DNA of 14,995 bases from JBEIVB01 sp040374085 (lineage in GTDB: Bacteria; Bacteroidota; Bacteroidia; UBA4408). Of the stretch, positions 1-8,100 are shown piece after piece. The notes under the pieces are model-generated. The model had not been told where the DNA came from. It ran no database searches and saw only the letters and a program-made list of their open reading frames with translations. Position 1 is the stretch's first letter; each line of letters opens with the position of its first letter. The position numbers and the translations under genes are program-made. The stretch lies in assembly GCA_040374085.1 (NCBI GenBank), contig JBEIVB010000063.1, positions 1-14,995 on the forward strand. Reading direction: 5' to 3'.

Positions 1-2007
1 AGAAACCGGCGAAGGAGAACCTTCGAATGGATAGTTGTGAATGTTGATCTTTCGTTTTTCCATTTGTATGTCCTCCTGAGAAGGACCGGTTACCCGAAAG
101 GAGAGCACCGGTAGGTTCAGTACAGGTGAGGGCTGCAACAAGCCCTTAACGCCGCCCTTAGGCGTCTGAATGCTTAATGGACTTCTAACCTGAGCTTTCC
201 AGTCTGTTGGAATCACGGTTTCCTGGGTCAACCGAACGCGGCGTCTATTCCAGAAGGATTGCATCAACCCATTGCTTCCCGTTTGCAGGTCATGCTGCAA
301 CACATTTGTGGAGTAGCGGGTGGCAGGGCGCGCAAACAAACGCTGGCGGTAATGCTCGGTGGTATCTACGTATGCCAAGGTGCTGTCCAATAAGCCTACC
401 CAACGATTGGTGGCGCCCACATAGTCGCCCAAAAAAGCAATCCCTGAAGTATCAAAGGGCAACACGCTCCGTTCTTGAATGCCCGGTGTTTGGGTTAAAC
501 GGGTGATGCCGGTTGGCCCCTTCTTACCCAAATCCATCAGATAAAGGTCATAGTCTTGCTGATAGAAGTCGGTGCCAGCCGAACCCTTTGGCCGAAGCGT
601 ATCGCTGTTCCGATTGGAAGAAAACACCACCCCTTTGCCCTGACGAACAAAACGCGGATCCAAATCATCGTAAACGTCCTGGGTTAAAGCCTCAGCGGAG
701 TTGCTGCCAATGGTAAAGAGATACAAATCGGTGCGCCCTTTCGAAAAAGCACTCATCACAAAGCGCTTGCCATCGGGGGCATAAGAAAGATCCAATACCT
801 TTTCGAAGGCATACAGGGGCGGCTTCACCTCCATAGTCTTCGACTCAAGATCATAGTACCGCAACACTACCTCCGATTTTTCCTCGGTAACAATAGCCAA
901 ACGCTGGCTGGCCGGATGCCACGCCATAAGAGGATAGGAATAATCTTGGATGCGATCTAAACGACGACCACCTCTGTGAATCACCCTGCGCTTTCCGGTT
1001 TCCCGATCTACAAGATAAACCCTGTATCGGCCCAAATGATGAGTTGCATAGGTGAGCCATTTGCCATCGGGACTCTGGCGAAATCGGCCCATACGCGGGC
1101 CGTTCAAGCGGCGGGGAAATGGACGGGCAGCAAGCTTTGGCAGAGGATCGGATTGCCGAGCCTGAGCCGAGAACCGATTTAGGTTTTGGCCATACCAATC
1201 TTGTATCAAACCTTTGATGGAGGTGCCTAAAATAAACGTAAACCCACTTTCCACATTTCGGCTGACACTGGCGAGGTAGACCAAATTGGGCACCACATCT
1301 TTCCCATAAGTCGCCACAATATGACGCCAAATGGATGCTCCGGCAAAAATGGCCTCCTCTCCTTCCAAACTATTGAAACGTTTGAATTTACCGGAAAGGA
1401 CACCGTCCCGCAAGCGATTTTCATCTTGAATGTTCCAAGGGTGCGATAGGTAACGCACCAAGCCCTTAAAGTACCAATCGGGTAAATGCAACAACGTGCT
1501 GCTGCGCAGGATTTGTCTCCAGTTGCTGCCATAAATCCATTGGTTTAGTATGGCCTCTGCAACACCCGCCCGAATCTGCTCCTCAAAATGAGCATGATCA
1601 TCTTCATAATATAAAAATACCTTAGACCCCACAATTTGGGCGTTTCCACCAATATTGGCCTGACCACCGGTTTGCAATCCAATATTGCTCTGACGAAAAT
1701 CCGAAAGCTTGGGATACACTACAAATTCAAGGCGATCATCCAGGGCATACTCAAATTGGGTCTCCAACTCGGTAATGGTGCGCGGAAGAACCTCCGCTAG
1801 GTATTGGGTTATCTCTTTGCTGTTGGCGTAGAAATAAAGCTCGTATTTATCAAAGCGATAAAACTGCCAATCGGGCTGACTGAACTGAATGCGGTTCTTT
1901 CCAAAATCGTTCTGAAGCCCGTTGTAAAACTGAGCGTAACCAAGCAGCGGCATGAAGCATGCCCACCCGAACAAAACAACCCAACTGATTAAACGCCTCG
2001 ATTTCAT
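1..2007 (-). CDS. Exported TolB-like beta-propeller protein with degenerate peptidase-MA-like domain (partial, C-terminus outside window)
   Basis: One frame is open from the ATG at 2005-2007 to the left edge, 669 codons without a stop, so the C-terminus is missing. The N-terminus is a typical signal peptide (basic MKSRR, hydrophobic core, end near LLGYAQ). Residues about 25-265 resemble the gluzincin/peptidase-MA-like domain of a large, mostly uncharacterised Bacteroidota family: LPDWYFKGLVRY at 175-186 and ESGFTFILGTS at 253-263. Where an HExxH zinc motif would be expected the sequence is VAEAIL (149-154), so metalloprotease activity is unlikely. After this come TolB/PD40 propeller repeats, for example SPDGKWLTYA near 312, APDGKRFVMS near 410 and LDPRFV near 449. 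From memory, relatives reach roughly 1,000 residues or more. It is the third gene of a leftward run, 58 bases after the DUF4294 gene. Its role is unknown; a periplasmic or outer-membrane scaffold is inferred. Confidence 0.85.
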   Translation of the reverse strand, partial: MKSRRLISWVVLFGWACFMPLLGYAQFYNGLQNDFGKNRIQFSQPDWQFYRFDKYELYFYANSKEITQYLAEVLPRTITELETQFEYALDDRLEFVVYPKLSDFRQSNIGLQTGGQANIGGNAQIVGSKVFLYYEDDHAHFEEQIRAGVAEAILNQWIYGSNWRQILRSSTLLHLPDWYFKGLVRYLSHPWNIQDENRLRDGVLSGKFKRFNSLEGEEAIFAGASIWRHIVATYGKDVVPNLVYLASVSRNVESGFTFILGTSIKGLIQDWYGQNLNRFSAQARQSDPLPKLAARPFPRRLNGPRMGRFRQSPDGKWLTYATHHLGRYRVYLVDRETGKRRVIHRGGRRLDRIQDYSYPLMAWHPASQRLAIVTEEKSEVVLRYYDLESKTMEVKPPLYAFEKVLDLSYAPDGKRFVMSAFSKGRTDLYLFTIGSNSAEALTQDVYDDLDPRFVRQGKGVVFSSNRNSDTLRPKGSAGTDFYQQDYDLYLMDLGKKGPTGITRLTQTPGIQERSVLPFDTSGIAFLGDYVGATNRWVGLLDSTLAYVDTTEHYRQRLFARPATRYSTNVLQHDLQTGSNGLMQSFWNRRRVRLTQETVIPTDWKAQVRSPLSIQTPKGGVKGLLQPSPVLNLPVLSFRVTGPSQEDIQMEKRKINIHNYPFEGSPSPVS

Positions 2008-2065
2008 GAACCGTGCTAATATACGGCGAAATAAGCGGGAAACGACAGCCTACAAACCGGTCGGC

Positions 2066-2686
2066 TTATAAAAGGCCCCGATCGATCAAATAAATGATGG
2101 ACTCTATTTCCTTGTCGTCTCCTTCGGGGTCGTACTCACTTTTGAGGTTCCCGTCGAAAAAGATGCTGACCGATTGCCAAAACACCGCGCTAAAACTTCC
2201 CCTCAACTCCTTAACCACGTTGTAAGCAGTAACACCGGTTTCGCGGTCTATGAGTTTCAGCAAAATGCGGCCTTGCGTAATGGTCATATTCTGCACTTCC
2301 TTAGAAAAATCGCGCTTGATTTCTTTCTCAACCCTGCGCATGAGGATCATCCGTTCTCCTTGTGACTTGTTCACCAATTGGTCGTTCAGTTCTTTATAAC
2401 GTTTGCCGGCCAGGCGTGCATAAGGCAAAACCTTTTTTACATGATTGACCAATCGCCAATAATGTTTCTCTTGCCTCTTAGACTTGAATACATGACGATC
2501 TAGGATGAGGCAAGTAGGTAAATAAACATACGCCAACGTATCGTCTCCATCGATTATGTAAGGAAACTTTTGAGCAGGTTTTGCAAGGGAAATGGGCGGT
2601 ATGGCTTTGTCGCCAATTATTTCCATTTGAGCTTGCGCAGGGCCGCCAAGTGCCAAAAGGAACGATACTACCACCAGAGGTTTCAT
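2066..2686 (-). CDS. DUF4294 family exported protein
   Basis: This 206-residue protein starts with a clear signal peptide (MKPLVVVSFLLALGGPAQAQ, cleavage near residue 20). It matches the Bacteroidota-restricted DUF4294 family as I know it: KKVLPYARLA (84-93), then a basic helical stretch (about 95-135), then the hallmark TQGRILLKLIDRETG (137-151), the AVFWQ segment (167-171) and LKSEYDP (181-187) with an acidic tail. Its length is normal for the family. No biochemical function is established to my knowledge. It lies 47 bases after the aminotransferase and 58 bases before the TolB-like gene, all on the same strand, so co-transcription is likely. A periplasmic role is inferred from the signal peptide. 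I see no lipobox cysteine at the cleavage site. Confidence 0.9.
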   Translation of the reverse strand: MKPLVVVSFLLALGGPAQAQMEIIGDKAIPPISLAKPAQKFPYIIDGDDTLAYVYLPTCLILDRHVFKSKRQEKHYWRLVNHVKKVLPYARLAGKRYKELNDQLVNKSQGERMILMRRVEKEIKRDFSKEVQNMTITQGRILLKLIDRETGVTAYNVVKELRGSFSAVFWQSVSIFFDGNLKSEYDPEGDDKEIESIIYLIDRGLL

Positions 2687-2733
2687 GGGAATGGTTCTAT
2701 GAACGGGGGATGTCGTTCAAAGCCTATGCCAAA

Positions 2734-3840
2734 TTATGAAAATGCGTTCAAATCGCTGAGGGTTTGGGAAATGTTCTTCAGTCCATGGGCCAGGAGATTA
2801 GGCTCGGGGTAACCGAAACCCAGTCGGAAGAACGCATCGGAGAACCCAAACCAATGGCCCGGGCCAACGTAGGTTTTATGATGATGAAGAAGATTGGAGT
2901 GGAACTGCGTTGCATCCACATCATCGGTGAGTTTGAGAAAGCCTACTGCTCCTCCTTTTCCGAGGGAGCCTTTCACTTGTGTCTCGCTTTCCAGCCATTC
3001 CTCCACAATGCCTCTGTTGCGGGTCATGCTTTGGGCGGCTTCCGCCAAGAGTGCCTCGCGCTGCTGCCAGGCAATCCATGCCAATTGCTCATCCAAAATC
3101 CCGTTGCAGAGAATCACCTGTTCCTTAGCTGCCAGCAACTGGTGCATCAGGTGTTCGTTTTGGCACCAAATCCAGCCCATGCGCAATCCGGGAAGGCCCA
3201 GCGACTTGGAAACCGAAGAAACGCTTATTACGCGGTCGTTGAGCGCAGCTGCCGGCAAATGAAAAGGCCCCGGTGGAATGTGGCGATAGGTTTCATCCAC
3301 CAAAAGCCAAATGTTGCGCTTGTGGCAAAAGTCCGCCAAAGCCATAAGCTCATCCCAGGGCATTACCCAGCCCGTTGGATTGTGCGGGGTAGTTATGCTG
3401 ATGAGCGAGGTGTTGGGGCGAACTTTGCGAAAGATGGTTTCAAGTTGAAAAGACCACTCTCCATTCCACTCAAAATCAAGGGTTTGCATTTCGCAACCCA
3501 GTGCCCACGGGGTTTCCAGGTTGGTGGCATAGTTGGGGTGCATAACCAAAGCGTGGCTCCCCTGGGAGAGCAACACCCAATGCACGAGGAAAAGGGCACC
3601 GGCTGCACCGGGGGTGAGCAAAACATGCTCGGGGTTGTTGGTACCCAGCTCTCTAGACAGTTCCTTACGAAACTCAGGCAACCCTCGATGGTGGTGATAG
3701 GCCAACTCCAATGGCGGAAGGAGACCAAGGAAATCCTGAACCTTTCGGTCGGCCAAACTGCTTTCGGCCAAGTTAATGGAAACCGAAATGCCGAGTTCCT
3801 CGGGTGCCTCGGCCTCTATGGGCATGCGACGGATTTGCAT
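2734..3840 (-). CDS. PLP-dependent aminotransferase, class I/II (fold type I)
   Basis: A 368-residue cytoplasmic enzyme of the aspartate-aminotransferase superfamily. Visible landmarks are TPGAAGALF (76-84, phosphate-binding loop region), TPHNPTG (151-157, with the PLP-pyridine-ring-side asparagine), VDETYR (181-186, aspartate that contacts the pyridine nitrogen), SVSKSLGLPGLRMGW (209-223, with Schiff-base Lys212 and phosphate-binding Arg220), and FFRLGFG (337-343, with Arg339 as the expected substrate-carboxylate arginine). All key residues are present, so it should be active, but the substrate cannot be assigned from sequence. The overall pattern fits the broad group that includes histidinol-phosphate-like and capreomycidine-synthase-like aminotransferases. 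It is the first gene of the leftward run, divergent from the orphan gene at 3878 with only 37 bases between the start codons. The long plus-strand frame across it (2764-3852) is an antisense shadow. Confidence 0.9.
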   Translation of the reverse strand: MQIRRMPIEAEAPEELGISVSINLAESSLADRKVQDFLGLLPPLELAYHHHRGLPEFRKELSRELGTNNPEHVLLTPGAAGALFLVHWVLLSQGSHALVMHPNYATNLETPWALGCEMQTLDFEWNGEWSFQLETIFRKVRPNTSLISITTPHNPTGWVMPWDELMALADFCHKRNIWLLVDETYRHIPPGPFHLPAAALNDRVISVSSVSKSLGLPGLRMGWIWCQNEHLMHQLLAAKEQVILCNGILDEQLAWIAWQQREALLAEAAQSMTRNRGIVEEWLESETQVKGSLGKGGAVGFLKLTDDVDATQFHSNLLHHHKTYVGPGHWFGFSDAFFRLGFGYPEPNLLAHGLKNISQTLSDLNAFS

Positions 3841-3865
3841 AACGCGATATGAGGCAGCAATTTAC

Positions 3866-3873
3866 GAACTTTG
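3866..3873 (+). promoter_or_regulatory. Weak Bacteroidota -7-like element before the 3878 gene
   Basis: GAACTTTG ends four bases before the ATG at 3878 and differs from TAnnTTTG at the first position. I see no TTG element 19 bases upstream. If used, the transcript would be almost leaderless. The match is imperfect and the call is tentative. Confidence 0.25.
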
Positions 3874-3877
3874 CCCC

Positions 3878-4411
3878 ATGTCATCACACGCCGTTGTGCG
3901 CACCCACCAGGAGCCGGCTCTGGTGCTATGGGGCAGTCCCCGCGCGGAAGAAAGCTCAGCTGTGGACGATCTGCTGGAATGGCACCCTCAGATCTGGACA
4001 ACACCAGAGGCCATACCCTTTACCGAAGCCCGAAATTTGAAACCCGATGGAAGGATTTCCAACCGTCAAGAACAGGAAAAAGGACCTCTGTTTTGGGTAA
4101 TGGAGACCTTAGCATCGACCAAGATTCGGGAGATGAACCTAGTGCTGGGAATGGGCTATGAACCCGAACCGCTGTTGGATTTGGTACTGACTTGCCCCAT
4201 TTCCGTAACCCTTTGGTGCCAAGGCTATCGCTATTTTCGGGCCATCCCTCCCACCCTTCGCCTTTGGGTTCAACCCCAAGGCACAGTTTCGGTATGGATC
4301 GACTCGCAATGGCAAGTGCAACCCATTGATTCAGAAGGATTTCATGCCTTGGAACTGAGCCAAGCCAGCCTTATCCGTTACCGCCCGTTTCCCAAAACCA
4401 ACTCGATGTAA
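3878..4411 (+). CDS. Hypothetical protein, 177 residues, family not recognised
   Basis: I chose the ATG at 3878 over the longer frame opening at 3776, because the longer version would overlap the N-terminal coding region of the divergent aminotransferase and a TTTG-type promoter element sits just before 3878. The protein has no signal peptide, no transmembrane segment and no motif I can name. It is rich in Trp, Gln, Pro and Glu, with a moderately hydrophobic middle (LLDLVLTCPISVTLW) and a C-terminal half that looks beta-rich (TLRLWVQPQGTVSVWIDSQW). Codons show the GNN/RNY-type bias of neighbouring genes, so I consider it real. It lies between the divergent aminotransferase and plsY, whose coding region begins 47 bases after the stop. 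No function is proposed. Confidence 0.65.
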   Translation: MSSHAVVRTHQEPALVLWGSPRAEESSAVDDLLEWHPQIWTTPEAIPFTEARNLKPDGRISNRQEQEKGPLFWVMETLASTKIREMNLVLGMGYEPEPLLDLVLTCPISVTLWCQGYRYFRAIPPTLRLWVQPQGTVSVWIDSQWQVQPIDSEGFHALELSQASLIRYRPFPKTNSM

Positions 4412-4420
4412 AAGAATTGT

Positions 4421-4428
4421 TACTTTTG
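4421..4428 (+). promoter_or_regulatory. Bacteroidota -7 promoter element upstream of plsY
   Basis: TACTTTTG is a perfect match to TAnnTTTG, the -7 consensus of the primary Bacteroidota sigma factor. There is no clear TTG at the expected -33 spacing. Its place 31 bases before the TTG start of plsY, in the gap after the 3878 gene, supports a promoter for plsY and perhaps for the giant SPOR gene behind it. Confidence 0.5.
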
Positions 4429-4440
4429 GCCTTTGTAATG

Positions 4441-4455
4441 TTAACACACTGTTAA
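4441..4455. promoter_or_regulatory. Perfect inverted repeat TTAACA-N3-TGTTAA, candidate operator
   Basis: TTAACACACTGTTAA has six-base arms that are exact reverse complements around a 3-base CAC spacer. It sits 12 bases after the TACTTTTG element and three bases before the TTG start of plsY, which is where a repressor dimer would block transcription or a small mRNA hairpin could affect initiation. The symmetry is seen directly; an operator role is inferred. With no regulator gene nearby, no binding protein can be named. Confidence 0.35.
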
Positions 4456-4458
4456 GCC

Positions 4459-5091
4459 TTGATTAGTCCCTTCAACCTAATGGCCCTTCTGTTGGCCTAC
4501 CTAATGGGCTCCATACCCACAGCAGTTTGGATTGGGAAAATCTTTTATGGCATCGACGTGCGCGAATTCGGCAGCGGCAATGCCGGAGCCACAAACACCT
4601 TCCGTGTCTTGGGCAAAAAAGCCGGTATACCCGTTCTCCTTCTCGATGTGCTTAAAGGATATGGAGCCGTTCAAATGGCCACTTGGATGGGAGACCTAAG
4701 CCCCGGAAGCGACGCATTGGTTAACCTTCAACTTGCGCTTGGAATGGCTGCTTTTCTAGGACACCTTTTCCCGGTTTACGAAGGATTTCGAGGCGGCAAG
4801 GGTGTTGCAACCTTACTTGGTATCGTACTTGCCCTGCATTGGTCTTCAGCCTTGCTCTCCATAGCTTGCTTTCTGTTGGTTTTTATTCTAAGCGGGTATG
4901 TTTCCTTGGCATCCATTTCGGCAGCTCTGTTTTTTCCCATCTCCTTGGCTGTTATCTTTCAGGTAAACCAACCTACCCTGGTGCTGTTTGGATTCACCGT
5001 TAGCATTGTATTGCTTATAACACACCAAAAAAATATCGAGCGTTTATTAAAGAGGAAAGAGAAGCGAATGGTAAGCTGGAAAAGGTCCTGA
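4459..5091 (+). CDS. plsY: Glycerol-3-phosphate acyltransferase PlsY
   Basis: An integral membrane enzyme that transfers an acyl group from acyl-phosphate to the 1-position of glycerol-3-phosphate, giving lysophosphatidic acid, the entry step of phospholipid synthesis. Family motifs are plain: LLAYLMGSIPTAVWIGK (11-27), DVREFGSGNAGATNTFRVLG (33-52, motif 1), LLDVLKG (61-67), GHLFPVYEGFRGGKGVAT (101-118, the glycine-rich substrate loop), and SGYVSLASISAA (145-156). Several hydrophobic spans lie between them and a basic tail follows (RLLKRKEKR). The length of 210 residues is typical. An in-frame stop at 4453-4455 leaves two starts: TTG at 4459 or ATG at 4480, which would give MALLLAYLMGSIP. The family N-terminus is short, so either is possible. 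The giant SPOR gene begins 10 bases after the stop, so the two are probably co-transcribed. Confidence 0.95.
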   Translation: MISPFNLMALLLAYLMGSIPTAVWIGKIFYGIDVREFGSGNAGATNTFRVLGKKAGIPVLLLDVLKGYGAVQMATWMGDLSPGSDALVNLQLALGMAAFLGHLFPVYEGFRGGKGVATLLGIVLALHWSSALLSIACFLLVFILSGYVSLASISAALFFPISLAVIFQVNQPTLVLFGFTVSIVLLITHQKNIERLLKRKEKRMVSWKRS

Positions 5092-5101
5092 TTGAACAGG
5101 A

Positions 5102-8100
5102 TTGAAACCTTACTCTTTTCCCCGCGTACAACGTTCTTGTGTTACAATCGCATCTGTGGCTCAATCGGGAATAGGAAGGTATATAACGGCATTGCTGAGC
5201 GCCCTTTTCATTGGGATGATTGCTCCGAGTGCCATAGCGCAAGGAGGGTTTGATTCGGAAAAAGAGCTCAAAACCAATGCGGGCAGGGCGTTCAACGACA
5301 ACCGTTATTCCGAAGCATTACCGCTTTATTCTCAACTCTTAAGCCTTTACCCAAAGGATCCGGAAATCACCTATAGATACGGTGTATGCCTTCTCGAAAC
5401 CGGCCAGGATCGGGAGAAAGCCATTTCTTATTTGTTTGCCGCCTCCACATCACCGAATGTTGATGAGGAGGTTTTCTTTTTTCTAGGAAAGGCCTTTCAC
5501 CTGAATTATCGTTTTGATGAAGCCCTTGAAAACTATGGGATATTCAAATCCAAATCGTCGAAGCGAACCAATACGCGGCACGATGTAGAGAGGCAAATTG
5601 CCATGTGTGAAAATGGAAAGACCTTGTTGAGCAGCATCGGCGACTTGGTTGTTCTGCAAAAAAACTCGTTCCCCTTGTCGGACTACTTCAGGGCATACAA
5701 CCTGGGCAAATCCGGTGAGCGCATCATACAAAAGCCGGAGGAGTTAAAGTCTTCTTTGGATAAAAAGAAGGGAGAAAACAGTCCGGTAATCGTTCAACCC
5801 AACCAGCGTTACCTCTACTTCGCCAGCTACGGAGATAAAGAAGAGAACGGGAAAGAACTCTACCGCATTGCCAAAGGCGAGCAGATGGACTTTAAGCGAG
5901 CCGAGCATTTGGGCAAGGTTGTGAACAGCCGGTTTGACGAGGATTTCCCTTATGCCACACCCGATGGTAAAACCTTGTTTTTCAGTTCAAAGGGCCACAA
6001 CTCCATGGGAGGCTACGACGTGTTCAAATCGGAGTGGGATGAGAGCACCCAAGCATTTTTGCCCCCTGTAAACCTCGATTTTCCAATCAACACACCGGAC
6101 GATGACTTGTTGTATGTGGTCAATACCGGAGAAGAAGTTGCTTTTTTTTCTAGCCGACGAAGCGCGGGCCCCGGAACCATTACGGTTTTCAAGATTAGGA
6201 CCGAACGCCCTTCAGGCAACTTGGTATTGGTTAAAGGAATGTTCTACGCAGAGCAGGAAACCAACCATCCGGCGGCAAAGATTCAGGTGCGCAACCTCAC
6301 CAATGGCCGAACGGTTGGCACCTACACCCCCAACCCAAAATCCGGCGACTTCCAGTTGATGTTGCGTGTGGGTCAGAAGTATGAGTACCGTGTTGAAACA
6401 GCGGGTTTTACCACCCAGACGCGTGAAGTACAGATTCCGGAATCCGGCGGTTCGGGTGTTCTTCGTCAGAAGGTGAGCTACAACTGGTTGGAAAAGGAAG
6501 AACTGTTGACCATCATCAGCGAGTACGATGTTCAAGCGTTGGATGATGCCTCAAAAGCCAGTGTAGCTGCGCTTTTGAGGTCTCAGGCGAACCTCGATCA
6601 AGCCGAGGGAGAAGCACCCACCTCTTCGGTTCCCAAAACAGATGCACCCAAAGCCGACCCTGTTGCCTCTCTAGTTGGTGGTGCCTTTGCATCTGCCAAA
6701 GCCTTGGAGCTGGAGGCGGTTGGATTGGAGCGTGAGGCTGAGGAGCAAATGCAAATGGCTTCGGCCAGCAAAGACAGCGCAGCCGCGAAATTCCGTCTTC
6801 CAGACAACGTCGGTAGTTCGGAGGGTGTTATGCTGATGAAACGTGCTGAGCAGTACGAGGCAACTTCCAACGAGTTGATGCAACGCGCACGAGAGGTTAG
6901 AACCGACCAGCAAGAGGAACTGGCCTTTGCACAAGAGCTCTCGAACCTGGCCAAAGAAGAACCGCTGCAAACCTTGAAAGAACGCAAGGAAGCCTTCTTG
7001 GAAAAGAAAAAAGAAAAGAAAAAAGAACGGGGCCAATTGGCTTCATCCATAGAGAAGCCGGCCTCTGAGAAAGTTCAAAACCGGGAGGAGATGGAGACCA
7101 AGTTGGATCAGGAGCTGGCCTTGCTGCAGCAGCGTCGTGACCGTTTGGAGAGCGAGAAAGAGCAGGCCAAATCAAAAACCCAAAAGCAAGCACTGGATGT
7201 CAAATTAAAAAAACTGGATGGCGAAATAAAAGATAAACAAGAAACCATTCAGTTGGCTAAAACCCACTCCTCAGGAGCCGATGTTGCAGTTGCACAAGCG
7301 GGTACCGACACTCAAGCTCCAATTGAAGCGAAGGAGGAAAAAGCGGATGCAGCCAAACCCGCTGCGGGCGGCCCATATTTAGAGCCAAAGCCCGTGGGTG
7401 TAAAAACAGAGACTTGGGAAAAACGGAATGCCCTTAAGGCCGAGCAAGCCACTCTGGCGCAAAAGTTGAGACTCGATTCAGTGGCACCGAATGCAGTGGC
7501 TCTGGATGAGGCGGCGTCTCTAATAAAGGATGCCGATCGCTTGGAAGCAAAGGCCATGACCAATGCAACCCCTGCTGCGCGGCAACGCGGCATTGCAGAG
7601 GCCAATGCTCTTAGAAGTAGGGCGGTTGAAATGGGACGTCGTCAGTTGGAACGTCCGGCTGCCGATGCTCCTTCCTTAGAACCTGAACCTACAAATACAG
7701 AGGTGGAGGCCGATCCAAGCCTAGTCAAAATCGCAAAAGAAAACCTTCCTGCTTGGCAGCAGCAAACCAAAGAGAGCTTGTATCAGAACCACCCTCAAGC
7801 CGCTCCCCTGGTGCTCTCTCCTCAAGATACGGCTGCGTTCCAAGCCGAGCCTTCTTTTGCATCGTATCAGAATTATGAGAAGCAAACAGAGGAAGAAGAA
7901 CGTAAGATCAATCCACTGCTAGGTCAGGCAGAGGAGGCAGAAAACGAGCGGAAACGCGTGTTGCGAAGTGCTGAAGAGCTCAAAGCCTACGCCGATGGCC
8001 TCAAGAACGAGCGCAAACGCGAGGATGCCCTAAATGCCATTGTGGATAAGCAGGCAGATGCAAAGCGACTCGTTTCCCGTCGTGACTCCCTCATTCAGCT

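Noticed and set aside
851..1532. Two minus-strand frames of 159 and 101 codons
   Set aside because: They overlap the uninterrupted 669-codon TolB-like frame in other registers. That frame carries a signal peptide and family motifs, so these are shadows.
2764..3852. Plus-strand open frame of 362 codons
   Set aside because: It lies antisense to the aminotransferase, whose motifs are all intact. The translated product has no recognisable domain and reflects the composition of the opposite strand.
6970..7270. Lys/Glu-rich stretch in the giant gene considered as a DNA repeat or frameshift scar
   Set aside because: The frame stays open and keeps heptad-like charge spacing. It reads as a genuine coiled coil.
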